NCBI GenBank assembly: GCA_028285345.1
Contig: JANQPT010000045.1
Coordinates: 56,127 to 120,126 of the forward strand
From: Planctomycetales bacterium
Lineage (GTDB): Bacteria > Planctomycetota > Planctomycetia > Planctomycetales > Planctomycetaceae
Length of the DNA stretch: 64,000 nucleotides
Direction of reading: 5' to 3'
Under the pieces are notes generated by a model. It was given only the letters and a program-made list of their open reading frames with translations. It made no database searches and was not told the DNA's origin. Within the stretch, counting starts at the first letter, position 1. Each line of letters begins with the position of its first letter. Below are positions 1 to 9,239 of the stretch, in pieces. The translations under genes were made by a program, and so were the position numbers.

Positions 1-88
1 CAGAGGGTTTTGAAACGACTTGTAATGTTTCAATCCGGATAATTGCAGCACAGCGGCGTTCGTTGAGCGGCTCTGCCCCCAACAGGAC

Positions 89-997
89 CTACGAGTCCTG
101 GGCTGATTTCAAATATTCGCGATAGACTTTGTCAACGTTCGCCGACTCGGTGGTTCCATTGTGAATGTATAGACCGTATCGCAGCCGCAGAGTTTTGCCT
201 TTCATCACCGTCACAGGATCGGCGGGCCGCCGCCCGTTGGTGTAGGCCCGAGGGCCGAAAGGACTGATGGAGAACAAGCCGTAATTGCGGACGTGGTACC
301 GGGAACGGCGAAAGTTGAGTGGATGGTCGAATATTGCCGCGCCGTACAACTTGCCGTTCACCGGGCCGTAATAGTCCACCCAATCAGAAACTTTTCCCCA
401 GCACGCGCTGGAGCCCTTCAGCCCCTCAGCGTTTTGCACGTGTCCCCCCTCTTTCTCCCGAAGCGTATTCGCCAGACGAATTCCGAACAGGCCCTCTTTG
501 GTATCTTCAAACGTGACGTTGTCCGCAACCGCCTTGAACCGAATGTCATACGCCATCAGTCGATTCGGATAGATCGAAATCGTGGTGGTTTCTTCGAGAA
601 CGGGAGCTCCCTGTTGATCGAGCCAGTGGTTGACCACCTGCATCACTGCGGGGTCTCCCTCAGCGGTGAGGACTTTGGTCTCGACGTTTTGAATTTTGGC
701 CCGCTCGGCCCAATACCGGTGACCGTTCACCTCATCGATGGAAACCCACACCCCCTTATGGTGCTTGTGATCTTCCGGGTTTTCGAGCCCACGGGTGACG
801 ATGGCACCGTCTTCACTGCGAATGGGCGAGAAAAACGGTTTGGGCAATTCTTGGCTGAAGTTATATACGGCGAACGGGGCGCCGTTGATGTTGACCTCGA
901 CTGTGTCGTCGTGCTTGACAAGTTGAACCTGACCATCATCAGCGATCGCGACGAGGGGCAGTACGGCAATCATTAATGTCATTACGAATCGCGACAC
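89..997 (-). CDS. Secreted DUF6807 (PmoA-like) protein
   Basis: 302 residues. The N-terminus is a signal peptide (hydrophobic stretch ending VAIADDG, about residue 20), so the protein is exported. The remainder resembles the DUF6807 family, often labelled 'methane oxygenase PmoA' in planctomycetes although it has no known link to methane oxidation; family members are soluble beta-rich proteins found near sugar-degradation genes. Segments typical of the family include EDHKHHKGVWVS (about 75-86) and the C-terminal run around ISPFGPRAYTNGRRPADP. The start is GTG at 997, because AGGAG (1007-1011) sits 9 nt upstream; an in-frame ATG at 982 would be too far from it. The next gene upstream is divergent and over 700 bp away. 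The true function is unknown. Confidence 0.8.
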   Translation of the reverse strand: MSRFVMTLMIAVLPLVAIADDGQVQLVKHDDTVEVNINGAPFAVYNFSQELPKPFFSPIRSEDGAIVTRGLENPEDHKHHKGVWVSIDEVNGHRYWAERAKIQNVETKVLTAEGDPAVMQVVNHWLDQQGAPVLEETTTISIYPNRLMAYDIRFKAVADNVTFEDTKEGLFGIRLANTLREKEGGHVQNAEGLKGSSACWGKVSDWVDYYGPVNGKLYGAAIFDHPLNFRRSRYHVRNYGLFSISPFGPRAYTNGRRPADPVTVMKGKTLRLRYGLYIHNGTTESANVDKVYREYLKSAQDS

Positions 998-1760
998 AGG
1001 ACTGGACTCCTAAAACCCGGACAGAAAACACGGACCGAAAATATTGTCCATTGCGTAGAAACGCCCTACGCAACGGCGAAGGTTCATACTAATCCGGTTT
1101 CGAGCGCCGGTAAACCGCACCGCTCTCCCAAAACTCCATTCAGTCATCTCTGCTATACCGAAGAGAACCGCTATGACACGGTTGATGCGGGCTGGATCGC
1201 CGGTTCCTGACTCGCCTGCCAGGGAGAACTGTCATAGCAGAACGAGTCGGATATTGCTTTCCCATCTCTCCTGACAGGTACAGATTTGGCAAGCTATAGG
1301 TGTCGTATCAGTCCCAGCGGCCTCAAACTCGCCCGCAGTTTGACTAAGCGTCACGTTTGGGAGAACCAGACTGAAAATCGCTCTAAGTTTTTACAGGTTT
1401 GAGACTTCGAGAGTCTCAAGCACATGTGAATCGAGGGCCGATATTTTGGACCAGTCACGTTTTGACGGCCGAGTGGTTTGGCCGTTGGAACCGATGGCCG
1501 GAGTTGGAACGATTTCGATCTTAGAGCTGTTTAACTCTGGCCGGGGAAGTCACCAATCTCATTGAGAAAACTGAGTGCGACCAATTGTCACTCTGCGTGA
1601 GATTGCGGTTTAGATCAGCCTTCAGAGTGCGACGCGCGTCGCAAGCTGTGGAGTTTCTCACGACCACCCGAGAAACCGCAGTTGAAACGAAACTCTTAAC
1701 GGCGCAATCCCCACACGAGTGACAAAGAACTTCAATCCCAAGGGAAGGAGATGTTGTTCC
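998..1760. other. Gene-free 763-bp intergenic region with several palindromes
   Basis: No convincing reading frame on either strand between two divergently transcribed genes. It holds four clear inverted repeats: a hairpin TTGCGTAG/CTACGCAA (1051-1073, 7-nt loop); 9-bp arms GCTATGACA and TGTCATAGC (1170-1178 and 1230-1238) 51 nt apart; a hairpin TTGAGACT/AGTCTCAA (1399-1419, 5-nt loop); and a perfect 16-bp palindrome TGCGACGCGCGTCGCA (1628-1643) about 120 bp upstream of the Cys-rich gene. These may be regulator sites or part of a structured RNA; nothing recognisable as a known RNA family was seen. Confidence 0.6.
1628..1643. promoter_or_regulatory. Perfect 16-bp palindrome upstream of the Cys-rich gene
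   Basis: TGCGACGCGCGTCGCA reads identically on both strands and lies 117 bp upstream of the start of the Cys-rich protein gene. A dimeric regulator could bind here. The regulator is unknown, and the GC-rich background makes chance palindromes more likely. Confidence 0.3.
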
Positions 1761-3044
1761 ATGAAATGGATCAAGGCCTGCACCGTAATGGTTGCGCTGA
1801 TCGGTTTGTCAAACACGGCGCAAGCCGCACTGTTTGGCGGACACGGACACGGCAGCGACTGTTGTGGCGCCGCGAAAAGTTGTGGTTGTGCGTGCGATTG
1901 CCCGCGCATCTGTTGTAAGCCGGTCATCTGCCGGCCCACCTGTCACAAAGTCTTTAACTACCAACGTTCCTGCTGCAAGCCCGCTTGCTGCTGCGACACG
2001 GCCCCCAAGAACTGCTGTGCTCCGCAAGCTTGCTGCGCCCCGGCCGCCAAAGACTGCTGCGCACCGAAAGATTGCTGCGCACCGGCTGCCAAAGATTGCT
2101 GCGCCCCGGCGGCGAACAACTGCTGTGCACCGGCTGCGAACGGTTGCTGCGCTCCCAAGAGCTGCTGCGGACCGTCTTCCTGCTGTGCCCCCATGCCTTG
2201 CTGCCAACCGCGCGTGATCTGCGTTCCCAAGTGCTGCCCCAAGCCGTGCTGGAACCCCTGCAAGTGCGGTGGCAATGGCTGTGGCGACACCAAGGGTTGC
2301 TGTGCTCCGGCTGCCAAAGATTGCTGCGCCCCGGCGGCCAACAATTGCTGTGCCCCGGCTGCCAACAACTGCTGCGCCCCGGCCGCGAACAACTGCTGTG
2401 CTCCCTCGACCTGCTGCGGTGACAGCGGGTGTGGTGGCTGCGGCGGATGTGGCTGCTGCGAGCAAATCTGCTGCGACGATGATCCCTGTGAAATCGCGCA
2501 CTGGATTTACAAGTCGCAAACCGCTTGCTACGCCAAAGATCGCGCCCGTGCGATCAAGAAGCTCCGCAAGTTCAAGTGCGTCTGCAATCCGGAAATCATG
2601 TGTGCCTTGGTTGTCGGTCTCAACGACTGCGACGAGCGGGTCCGTAAGGAAGCCGCCAAAGGCATCCGTCACCAAGTGAAGAAGTTCCCCTGCTGCTGCT
2701 GCAAGAACATCGTCTGTGCCCTCGCCGGCGCCTTGGCCGACTGCGATCGTGGCGTCCGCCGCGAAGCGGAAAAAGCACTCGAAGAGTGTGGCTATGAAGT
2801 CGACGATTGCTGCGGTTGCGGAAGCAACTGCTGCTCGATGTGCTGCAACAGCTGTGGCTCCGCCTGTGGTGGTGCCGCCGGTGCTGCTCCCGCCCCGGCT
2901 CCCGCCGATGGTGGCGATGAAACTGCTCCCGCCCCGGCCCCCCCGGCCGAGCCGGAAGCTTACTTCCCCTCGCGAATCCGCAACCAACAGACTCGGAAAG
3001 CGAACCGTCGCAGTCTGAAGAACCTGTTCGGTCTGATTCGCTAA
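1761..3044 (+). CDS. Secreted cysteine-rich CCAPAA-repeat protein with HEAT-like core
   Basis: 427 residues from ATG 1761, chosen because AAGGAG (1745-1750) lies 10 nt upstream and a signal peptide starts there (MKWIKACTVMVALIGLSNT..., cleavage after AQA). About 80 residues, nearly a fifth of the protein, are cysteine, mostly CC pairs. At least 13 CCAP units (CCAPAAKD, CCAPAANN) form two blocks encoded near 2010-2207 and 2294-2410. A helical section (residues about 243-345) carries two HEAT-like repeats (CALVVGLNDCDERVRKEA..., CALAGALADCDRGVRREA...), and the tail is Pro/Ala-rich, then basic. Secretion and cysteine density suggest a metal-binding or disulfide cross-linked envelope protein; planctomycete walls are known to be cystine-rich. 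I infer this role; no enzymatic motif is visible. It appears monocistronic, with a terminator behind it. Confidence 0.85.
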   Translation: MKWIKACTVMVALIGLSNTAQAALFGGHGHGSDCCGAAKSCGCACDCPRICCKPVICRPTCHKVFNYQRSCCKPACCCDTAPKNCCAPQACCAPAAKDCCAPKDCCAPAAKDCCAPAANNCCAPAANGCCAPKSCCGPSSCCAPMPCCQPRVICVPKCCPKPCWNPCKCGGNGCGDTKGCCAPAAKDCCAPAANNCCAPAANNCCAPAANNCCAPSTCCGDSGCGGCGGCGCCEQICCDDDPCEIAHWIYKSQTACYAKDRARAIKKLRKFKCVCNPEIMCALVVGLNDCDERVRKEAAKGIRHQVKKFPCCCCKNIVCALAGALADCDRGVRREAEKALEECGYEVDDCCGCGSNCCSMCCNSCGSACGGAAGAAPAPAPADGGDETAPAPAPPAEPEAYFPSRIRNQQTRKANRRSLKNLFGLIR

Positions 3045-3080
3045 GTCTCCGCGGAACTCGATAAGTTCCCACTAAACCCA

Positions 3081-3120
3081 AACGGCCTCGATGACACAGC
3101 TCATCGGGGCCGTTTTTGTT
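3081..3120 (+). terminator. Rho-independent terminator of the Cys-rich gene
   Basis: Arms AACGGCCTCGATGA (3081-3094) and TCATCGGGGCCGTT (3101-3114) pair almost perfectly around a 6-nt loop and run into a T-rich tract (GTTTTTGTTT). It begins 36 nt after the stop codon at 3044. Confidence 0.9.
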
Positions 3121-3257
3121 TGTCCCTGCACGATGTAACACCGCAATCGGCGTGTGTCGCTCAATCGATCGTTCCACTTGCGAGATGTCGCCCCGTCAGC
3201 GAAAATAAATGTGCGCTGATGCGTTACTTCAGTTTCCCGCCTAATCGATGTCACGCC

Positions 3258-5861
3258 ATGCCTAGATGCCTCCTCGTCACACTACTCGCGATCTCGTGCG
3301 CCCTGTTGCCGAGATCTGTGCAAGCTGAACCTCCGACCTATGAGAAAGACGTCCGACCGATCCTCAAGACACACTGCTTCGGCTGTCACGGTGAAGCGGG
3401 TGAGCTGGAAGGCGGCCTTGATTTACGATTGCGGCGGCTGATCGTTGATGGCGGCGACAGCGGACCGGCGATCACTCCCGGCGATGTCGAGGACAGCTTA
3501 TTGGTTGATAAAATCGTCGAAGGCGAAATGCCGCCGGGAGATGCGAAACTCTCCGAACGGGAAGTCGCCGTCGTTCGCGGTTGGATCCAAGCCGGTGCCA
3601 GAACGGCTCGCCCTGAGCCCGACAACGTCGATCCCGATTCGATCATCACCGAGGAAGAACGCAATTTTTGGGCCTTTCGCCCGATTCGGAATCCGGCGGT
3701 CCCCAACGTCCGCGCACAGCAGCAGGTTCACACGCCGATCGACGCGTTTTTGCTCAAGCGTCTCACAGCGGCAGACCTGCAGTTCGCTCCGGAAGCGGAA
3801 AAGCCGGCACTGATCCGCCGCGCCTACTTTGATTTGCTCGGCCTCCCTCCGGCTCCCGAGCAAGTACTGCAATTCGTGGAGAATGACTCCGAAAATGCCT
3901 ATGAGCAGTTGATCGACGAATTGCTGGCATCGCCGCACTACGGCGAGCGTTGGGGACGTCATTGGCTGGACGTTGCCGGGTATGCCGACTCGGAAGGATT
4001 CGCCGAAGAGGATCAGCTCCGTGAGTATGCGTATAAATACCGCGACTACGTGATCCGTGCTTTCAACGCGGACATGCCGTTTGATCAGTTCATCGCGGAG
4101 CAGGTCGCCGGGGACGAGATGGTGCCTCGACCGCACAAGAACCTCACGCCAGAGCAGATTGAGAAATTGGTCGCGACTGGTTTTTTGCGGATGGCGCCTG
4201 ATGGAACCGGTTCGCGGGGAGTGGAACAAGCACAGGCGCGCAATCAGGTCGTTGCTGAGACACTCAAAATTGTCTCCACGTCGCTGATGGGAATGACTGT
4301 CGGCTGCGCTCAATGCCACGATCACCGGTACGACCCGATTTCGCAGGTCGACTATTACCGGATGCGTTCGATCTTCGAGCCGGCCTACGATTGGAAGAAC
4401 TGGCGACCTCCCCGCGCGCGTCTGTTGAGCTTGTACACCGACGCGGACCGCAAGCGTTCGGCCGAAATCGAAAAGGAAGCAAAGAAGATTGTCAACGCGC
4501 GAAGCAAGAAGCAACAGGAATTCATACAGGCGACTTTTGAAAAGGAACTGGCCAAACTGCCCGAAGAGTTACGGAAAACCGTGCGCAAGGCGCGCGAAAC
4601 GCCGCCGGCAAAACGAACGCCCGAGCAAAACAAATTGCTCAAAGAGCATCCCAGCGTGAACGTCTCCGCGGGATCTCTGTATCTGTACGATAAGCAGGCA
4701 GCCGATGAACTCAAGAAGATGTCGGACGAGGCGGCCAAGATCCGCGCTGCCAAGCCCAAAGAGGAGTTCGTCCGCTATTTGACGGAACGCCCAGGGCAAA
4801 TCCCGGCCACGCACTTGTTTTTCCGCGGAGAGCACGCGCAGCCTAAACAGGCTTTGGCGCCTGCCGGATTGTCGGTGATCGATTGGATGTTGCCGCACAA
4901 GATCCCGGTCAATGACAACAATCTCCCAACGACCGGACGACGTTTGGCGTTCGCCAAGCGTCTCACCGACGGCAACCATCCTTTGACGGCGCGGGTCTTG
5001 GTGAATCGCGTCTGGGCACATCATTTCGGCAGCGGGATTGTGGCCAGCCTGGGTGACTTCGGGGCGTTGGGCGACGCGCCCACGCATCCCGAATTGCTGG
5101 ACTGGCTGGCCAGCGACTTTATGCGGGGCGGCTGGAAGCTTAAGCGGCTGCACAAATTGATCATGCTGTCTCGTGCCTACCGGCAGTCCACCCAGAAATC
5201 GGCAGGTCACGAGACCATCGACCCTGAAAACAAGCTGTACGGACGGATCAATCTCCGCCGTCTGTCGGCTGAAGAACTCCGCGATGCGATTCTCGCAGTG
5301 AGTGGAAAGCTGAACCAAAAAATGTTCGGTCCGCCGATTCCGGTCCGTGAAGACGAGGTCGGGCAAGTGGTCGTCGGTGTCGACACCACTGATTCGGCCG
5401 GGCGGCCCACGGGTAAGTCCGTCGATCTTAAAGGCGAGCAGTTCCGCCGCAGTGTTTATGTACAGGTCCGCCGCAGCTTGCCGTTGGCGGTGCTTACAAC
5501 ATTCGACGCTCCTCAGATGGACCCGAACTGCGCAGCTCGCACTCAATCCACCGTGGCACCGCAAGCCCTAATGTTGATGAACAGCGACTTTTCGGTATCC
5601 CAGGCTCGTCATTTCGCAGCCCGCGTCAAGCAAGAAGCCGGTCCCGAACCTGCGGCCCAGATTCAGCACGCCTGGAAGCTCGCCTTCGGCGTCGCTGCAA
5701 CCGAGGCTGAGCGATCAGAAGCCGCCGAGTTTTTGCGAATTCAGACGGATCATTTTCGCAAGACCGCGAAAGACGATGAGAAGAGTCCACCAGAAGACGC
5801 GGCGCTGGCGGTCTTTTGCCAAGCTTTGTTCAGCACGAACCGATTCTTGTACGTCGACTAA
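3258..5861 (+). CDS. Secreted PSCyt1-DUF1549-DUF1553 protein
   Basis: 867 residues from ATG 3258, the start that opens a clean signal peptide (MPRCLLVTLLAISCALLPRS..., ending VQA); an ATG at 3219 is the alternative and no strong ribosome site decides. Just after the signal is a single c-type haem motif, CFGCH, in the context typical of the planctomycete cytochrome domain PSCyt1. DUF1549 (PSCyt2) follows, with ...HYGERWGRHWLDVAGYADS..., then a basic coiled region (about residues 395-520) and C-terminal DUF1553 (PSD1), with NRVWAHHFGSGIV and FDAPQMD. The family is exported, abundant in planctomycetes and paired with DUF1501 proteins; its reaction is unknown. It heads a co-directional run with Uma2, DUF1501 and Kelch genes. 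Confidence 0.93.
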   Translation: MPRCLLVTLLAISCALLPRSVQAEPPTYEKDVRPILKTHCFGCHGEAGELEGGLDLRLRRLIVDGGDSGPAITPGDVEDSLLVDKIVEGEMPPGDAKLSEREVAVVRGWIQAGARTARPEPDNVDPDSIITEEERNFWAFRPIRNPAVPNVRAQQQVHTPIDAFLLKRLTAADLQFAPEAEKPALIRRAYFDLLGLPPAPEQVLQFVENDSENAYEQLIDELLASPHYGERWGRHWLDVAGYADSEGFAEEDQLREYAYKYRDYVIRAFNADMPFDQFIAEQVAGDEMVPRPHKNLTPEQIEKLVATGFLRMAPDGTGSRGVEQAQARNQVVAETLKIVSTSLMGMTVGCAQCHDHRYDPISQVDYYRMRSIFEPAYDWKNWRPPRARLLSLYTDADRKRSAEIEKEAKKIVNARSKKQQEFIQATFEKELAKLPEELRKTVRKARETPPAKRTPEQNKLLKEHPSVNVSAGSLYLYDKQAADELKKMSDEAAKIRAAKPKEEFVRYLTERPGQIPATHLFFRGEHAQPKQALAPAGLSVIDWMLPHKIPVNDNNLPTTGRRLAFAKRLTDGNHPLTARVLVNRVWAHHFGSGIVASLGDFGALGDAPTHPELLDWLASDFMRGGWKLKRLHKLIMLSRAYRQSTQKSAGHETIDPENKLYGRINLRRLSAEELRDAILAVSGKLNQKMFGPPIPVREDEVGQVVVGVDTTDSAGRPTGKSVDLKGEQFRRSVYVQVRRSLPLAVLTTFDAPQMDPNCAARTQSTVAPQALMLMNSDFSVSQARHFAARVKQEAGPEPAAQIQHAWKLAFGVAATEAERSEAAEFLRIQTDHFRKTAKDDEKSPPEDAALAVFCQALFSTNRFLYVD

Positions 5862-5886
5862 AAAACAATCGGGAGCCGACGTCGTC

Positions 5887-6438
5887 ATGGCCACGACAAC
5901 GACAAACATCACTGCCGAGGAATACCTGCGATTGCCGGATAGCGGGCAGCCGACGGAGCTAGTACGGGGAGAAGTGCTCACCATGAATCCTCCCAATTCA
6001 CGTCACGGGCAAATCTGCAGCAAGATCGCCCGTTTAATTGGCAATTACGCGGAAGAACACGATCTGGGGCACGTCGTCTGCAACGACTCCGGCGTGATCA
6101 CCGGGCGCGATCCGGATACGGTCCGGGGAGCGGACATCGCGTTCTACAGTTATGAAAAAGTCCCACGCGGACCATTGCCGCAGGGATACTTGCCCGTGCC
6201 ACCCGATCTGGTGATTGAAGTCCTTTCGCCGAATGACCGCCGCAGTCAGCTTCTTGCGAAAGTGGCGGAGTACCTTGACGCCGGAGTAACGGCCGTCTGT
6301 GTGCTGGATGACGAATCGCGCCGCGCCGAATTGTATTATCAAGACAAACCAACCGACACGATCGAAGAACGCGAATCGTTGGAAATCCCCGAAATCCTCG
6401 GCGAGTTCACCGTTTCAGTGGGCCAGTTCTTTCAATAG
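5887..6438 (+). CDS. Uma2-family PD-(D/E)XK nuclease-like protein
   Basis: 183 residues from ATG 5887; a longer frame would overlap the preceding gene and adds nothing recognisable. The sequence matches the Uma2 family (DUF820): TAEEYLRLPDSGQP near the N-terminus, then ELVRGEV, then the nuclease-like core PPDLVIEVLSPND and AKVAEYLDAGV, supplying the E, D..E and K positions of the PD-(D/E)XK fold. Uma2 proteins are very numerous in planctomycetes and cyanobacteria; no member's role is well established. It sits between a DUF1549/DUF1553 gene and a DUF1501 gene that normally adjoin, with gaps of 25 and 32 nt, so it is probably cotranscribed. Confidence 0.92.
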   Translation: MATTTTNITAEEYLRLPDSGQPTELVRGEVLTMNPPNSRHGQICSKIARLIGNYAEEHDLGHVVCNDSGVITGRDPDTVRGADIAFYSYEKVPRGPLPQGYLPVPPDLVIEVLSPNDRRSQLLAKVAEYLDAGVTAVCVLDDESRRAELYYQDKPTDTIEERESLEIPEILGEFTVSVGQFFQ

Positions 6439-6470
6439 CCGCGAGAATTCCACAATTGAACAACCAGAAC

Positions 6471-7913
6471 ATGTACGATCAATCACATCCAGAGTCGACC
6501 CGACGCCACTTTCTTGCCGCCAGCGCGATGGGCATCGCGCCGCTCGCTTTGACCTGGCTGGAAAATCAACAAGCGGCCCGTGCTGAAACGGTCAAACCGG
6601 ACCTGGAACGCAAGCAGTTCGATTTGCTGGCGAAGGCTCCGCATCATCCGCCGCGGGCAACGGCGATGATATCGCTGTTCATGCAGGGCGGGCCGAGCCA
6701 CCACGATTTGTTCGACCCCAAACCGGAAATGGCCAAATGGGACGGCAAGAAGTTCCCCGGCACCGTCAAGTATGACAACGCCGCCCAGGCGAGTTCCAAG
6801 GTGTTTCATTCTCCTTGGAAGTTTCAGCCGCGGGGAAATTCCGGCATCGAACTCTCCGAGTTGTTGCCGTATCTCTCAGAAGTTGTGGACGACATCACGC
6901 TGATCCGCTCGATGCACACCGGCGTGAACAATCACGTGCAGTCGATCTACGCGCTCAGCAGCGGCCGGATCCAAAAAGGGCGGCCCGCATTGGGGAGTTG
7001 GCTCACGTATGCTCTGGGGACGGAATCCCAAGAATTGCCCGCGTACGTGGCGATGACTGACCCGAAGGGATTGCCTGTGGCTGGCGTTCAAAACTGGTCC
7101 GGCGGATGGTTGCCGTCGATGTTTCAGGGAACCGTCGTACGTCCGCAGGAGCCGCGGATTTTGAATCTCAACGCGCCGCCACACCTGCGGGGCAACGTCC
7201 AGCGCGACTATCTCGACTACGTGGGCCGGCTCAATCGGCGACATCTTGAGGAGCGTCCCGGCGAGTTGGACCTGCAGGCAAGGATCGCCAGCTATGAATT
7301 GGCGGCACGCATGCAGACTGCTGCACTGGAAGCGCTCGATCTCAGCCAGGAAACCAAAGCAACGCAAACGATGTACGGCATGGACAACCCGGCGACGAAG
7401 GACTACGGCAGCCGCTGCCTGATCGCGCGGCGGTTGGTTGAACGCGGAGTGCGTTTCGTGCAGGTCTTTACGCAGAACCAGTATTGGGACCATCACGGCA
7501 ATATCAAAAACTCACTGCCCAAGGCGTGCCTGAAGACGGACCAACCCTCGGCGGCGCTCGTCGCGGATCTGAAGCAGCGGGGATTGCTCGACAGCACGGT
7601 TGTGCACTGGGGGGGCGAGATGGGCCGGCTGCCGGTGATTCAAAACGAGAAGAACATCGGACGCGACCACAATACGTATGGCTTCAGCATGTGGCTCGCC
7701 GGCGGCGGCTTCAAGGGGGGTTATGCCCACGGCAAGACTGACGAATTCGGTCACAAAGCGGTGAGTGATATCGTGCACCACTACGATTATCACGCCACAC
7801 TGTTGAACTTGTTCGGTCTCGACCCACAGCGCGTCGTCTACAAGCAAGGCCCAAGGGAACAAACTTTGCTCGACGGACAGCCGGGCAAAGTGGTCGAAGA
7901 ATTGTTGGCCTAG
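6471..7913 (+). CDS. Tat-exported DUF1501 protein
   Basis: 480 residues from ATG 6471 (a TTG 15 nt upstream is possible). A twin-arginine signal is visible at the N-terminus (STRRHFLAAS followed by a hydrophobic stretch). The body is DUF1501, an alkaline-phosphatase/sulfatase-fold family of unknown reaction: MQGGPSHHDLFDPKP (about residues 70-84), LIRSMHTGVNNH, then AALVADLKQRGLLDSTVVHWGGEMGRLP and GRDHN near the C-terminus. Planctomycete genomes pair such genes with DUF1549/DUF1553 partners, as here, which suggests joint periplasmic action, perhaps on polysaccharides; that is inference. Confidence 0.93.
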   Translation: MYDQSHPESTRRHFLAASAMGIAPLALTWLENQQAARAETVKPDLERKQFDLLAKAPHHPPRATAMISLFMQGGPSHHDLFDPKPEMAKWDGKKFPGTVKYDNAAQASSKVFHSPWKFQPRGNSGIELSELLPYLSEVVDDITLIRSMHTGVNNHVQSIYALSSGRIQKGRPALGSWLTYALGTESQELPAYVAMTDPKGLPVAGVQNWSGGWLPSMFQGTVVRPQEPRILNLNAPPHLRGNVQRDYLDYVGRLNRRHLEERPGELDLQARIASYELAARMQTAALEALDLSQETKATQTMYGMDNPATKDYGSRCLIARRLVERGVRFVQVFTQNQYWDHHGNIKNSLPKACLKTDQPSAALVADLKQRGLLDSTVVHWGGEMGRLPVIQNEKNIGRDHNTYGFSMWLAGGGFKGGYAHGKTDEFGHKAVSDIVHHYDYHATLLNLFGLDPQRVVYKQGPREQTLLDGQPGKVVEELLA

Positions 7914-7939
7914 CATTCGTACAGCGGTTGATCCCAATC

Positions 7940-9133
7940 ATGAAAACGCCCGCAATTGCGTTGATTCTTGCCGTCGTCGCGGCGCCGTTTTGTTTTGCGG
8001 AGCAGAGTCCGTCTTCGCCCGATGTTGCGAAACCCAAGCGGGGCGTGAAAGTGGACCCGCCACTCTCCGCAAATCCACCGGCACAATTCTCGTCGTTACC
8101 GGTATTCGGAACAATCGATTGGGAAACGCGGCGGCTTCCGTGGGTGGATGAGGGTCCCTATGCCGGAATCAGCGGCGTGGCGATGGTCGCACACGGCGGC
8201 AAAGTTTATGTCGTCGGCGGATTCATTCCCGGCGGCGACGGCTCCGATGATACGGCGAGTCGGCGGACGTCCCTGTGGACGTGGGAGTACGACCCGAAGA
8301 GTGACTCCTGGCGACAACTGGCGGACGCCCCCATTCGCCGGGAGTACCCGCGCGGCATCGCAGTCGGCGATGCGCTCTATCTGATCGGCGGCGGACTGCA
8401 ATATAAACGGCAGGATCCGCCGTACCGCGTTCACGGTGAATGTGCAATGCTTGATCTGTCGCAGAATCCGCCCGCTTGGCGGATGCACGGCCGACTGCAA
8501 GTGCCCAGGACGCACACGTCCGTGGGCGCAATCGGCAATCGGCTTGTCGTCGCAGGGGGCAACGAATACGACTTCAGCGAGCGGGGATACAGCCACAACA
8601 CAATTCGCGACACAACGGAGATTTTCGACCTTTCAAAGCCGCAAAGTGGCTGGCAGCGACGCGCGCCGATTCCTGGGGCTGGCCGCGGCTGGTGTGGTTC
8701 GCTCGTCGCGCAAGGACACCTGTACCTATTTGGCGGCCTCTCTTGGAACGAGGAGGGAGAGACTGTGGGAACGCGCGAAACCCTCCGATACGATGCCAAT
8801 CGTGACCGCTGGCAGCAGATGGAACCGCCGCCGCTGGCGATATCGGGGTGGGAGGGAGCACTCTATGACGGCCGATACGCATTGCTTGCCGGCGGTGTGG
8901 TTCGCCCCAATTCGAAGAAGCAGGGGGCAGCGTTGATTTGGTCCGACCTCGTCTGGGCATTTGACACGCAAGATGATTGCTGGCTGCGGGTCGCGGGCAA
9001 GCTGCCGCCCGGCGCCGTCTTCAATGACCCCGGCGTCGTCGTACTGGGAGAGACGATGTATGTGCTGGGGGCCGAAGGCCCTCATGGCAGCCACTACAAC
9101 TACTTCCTGGTCGGCCGGGTGCAGCCGAAGTAG
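7940..9133 (+). CDS. Secreted Kelch-repeat beta-propeller protein
   Basis: 397 residues from ATG 7940, 26 nt after the DUF1501 stop. A signal peptide (MKTPAIALILAVVAAPFC..., ending FAEQ) directs export. Kelch repeats recur through the body: GKVYVVGGF, GDALYLIGGGL, GNRLVVAGGNEYDF, GHLYLFGGL, GRYALLAGGV and GETMYVLGAEGP, about six blades, which would close a propeller. Kelch propellers bind ligands or proteins, and some periplasmic ones handle sialic acid; no substrate can be read here. It is the last gene of the run started by the DUF1549/DUF1553 gene. Confidence 0.9.
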   Translation: MKTPAIALILAVVAAPFCFAEQSPSSPDVAKPKRGVKVDPPLSANPPAQFSSLPVFGTIDWETRRLPWVDEGPYAGISGVAMVAHGGKVYVVGGFIPGGDGSDDTASRRTSLWTWEYDPKSDSWRQLADAPIRREYPRGIAVGDALYLIGGGLQYKRQDPPYRVHGECAMLDLSQNPPAWRMHGRLQVPRTHTSVGAIGNRLVVAGGNEYDFSERGYSHNTIRDTTEIFDLSKPQSGWQRRAPIPGAGRGWCGSLVAQGHLYLFGGLSWNEEGETVGTRETLRYDANRDRWQQMEPPPLAISGWEGALYDGRYALLAGGVVRPNSKKQGAALIWSDLVWAFDTQDDCWLRVAGKLPPGAVFNDPGVVVLGETMYVLGAEGPHGSHYNYFLVGRVQPK

Positions 9134-9239
9134 CCGTCTCCGAAAGAAATCCGACGCACGGTTGATTTGCCTCCTTGAGCGCCGTCCTGTAACGTGCAGT
9201 TTGGCCAATTCCATTGCATGACGCCCAGGGAGTCTTCCG

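Noticed and set aside
1809..2987. Long open frame (392 codons) antisense to the Cys-rich gene
   Set aside because: It is a shadow of the repeated codons of the sense gene. It has no ribosome site, and its translation is low-complexity Ala/Gly/Thr sequence; the sense frame has a signal peptide and terminator.
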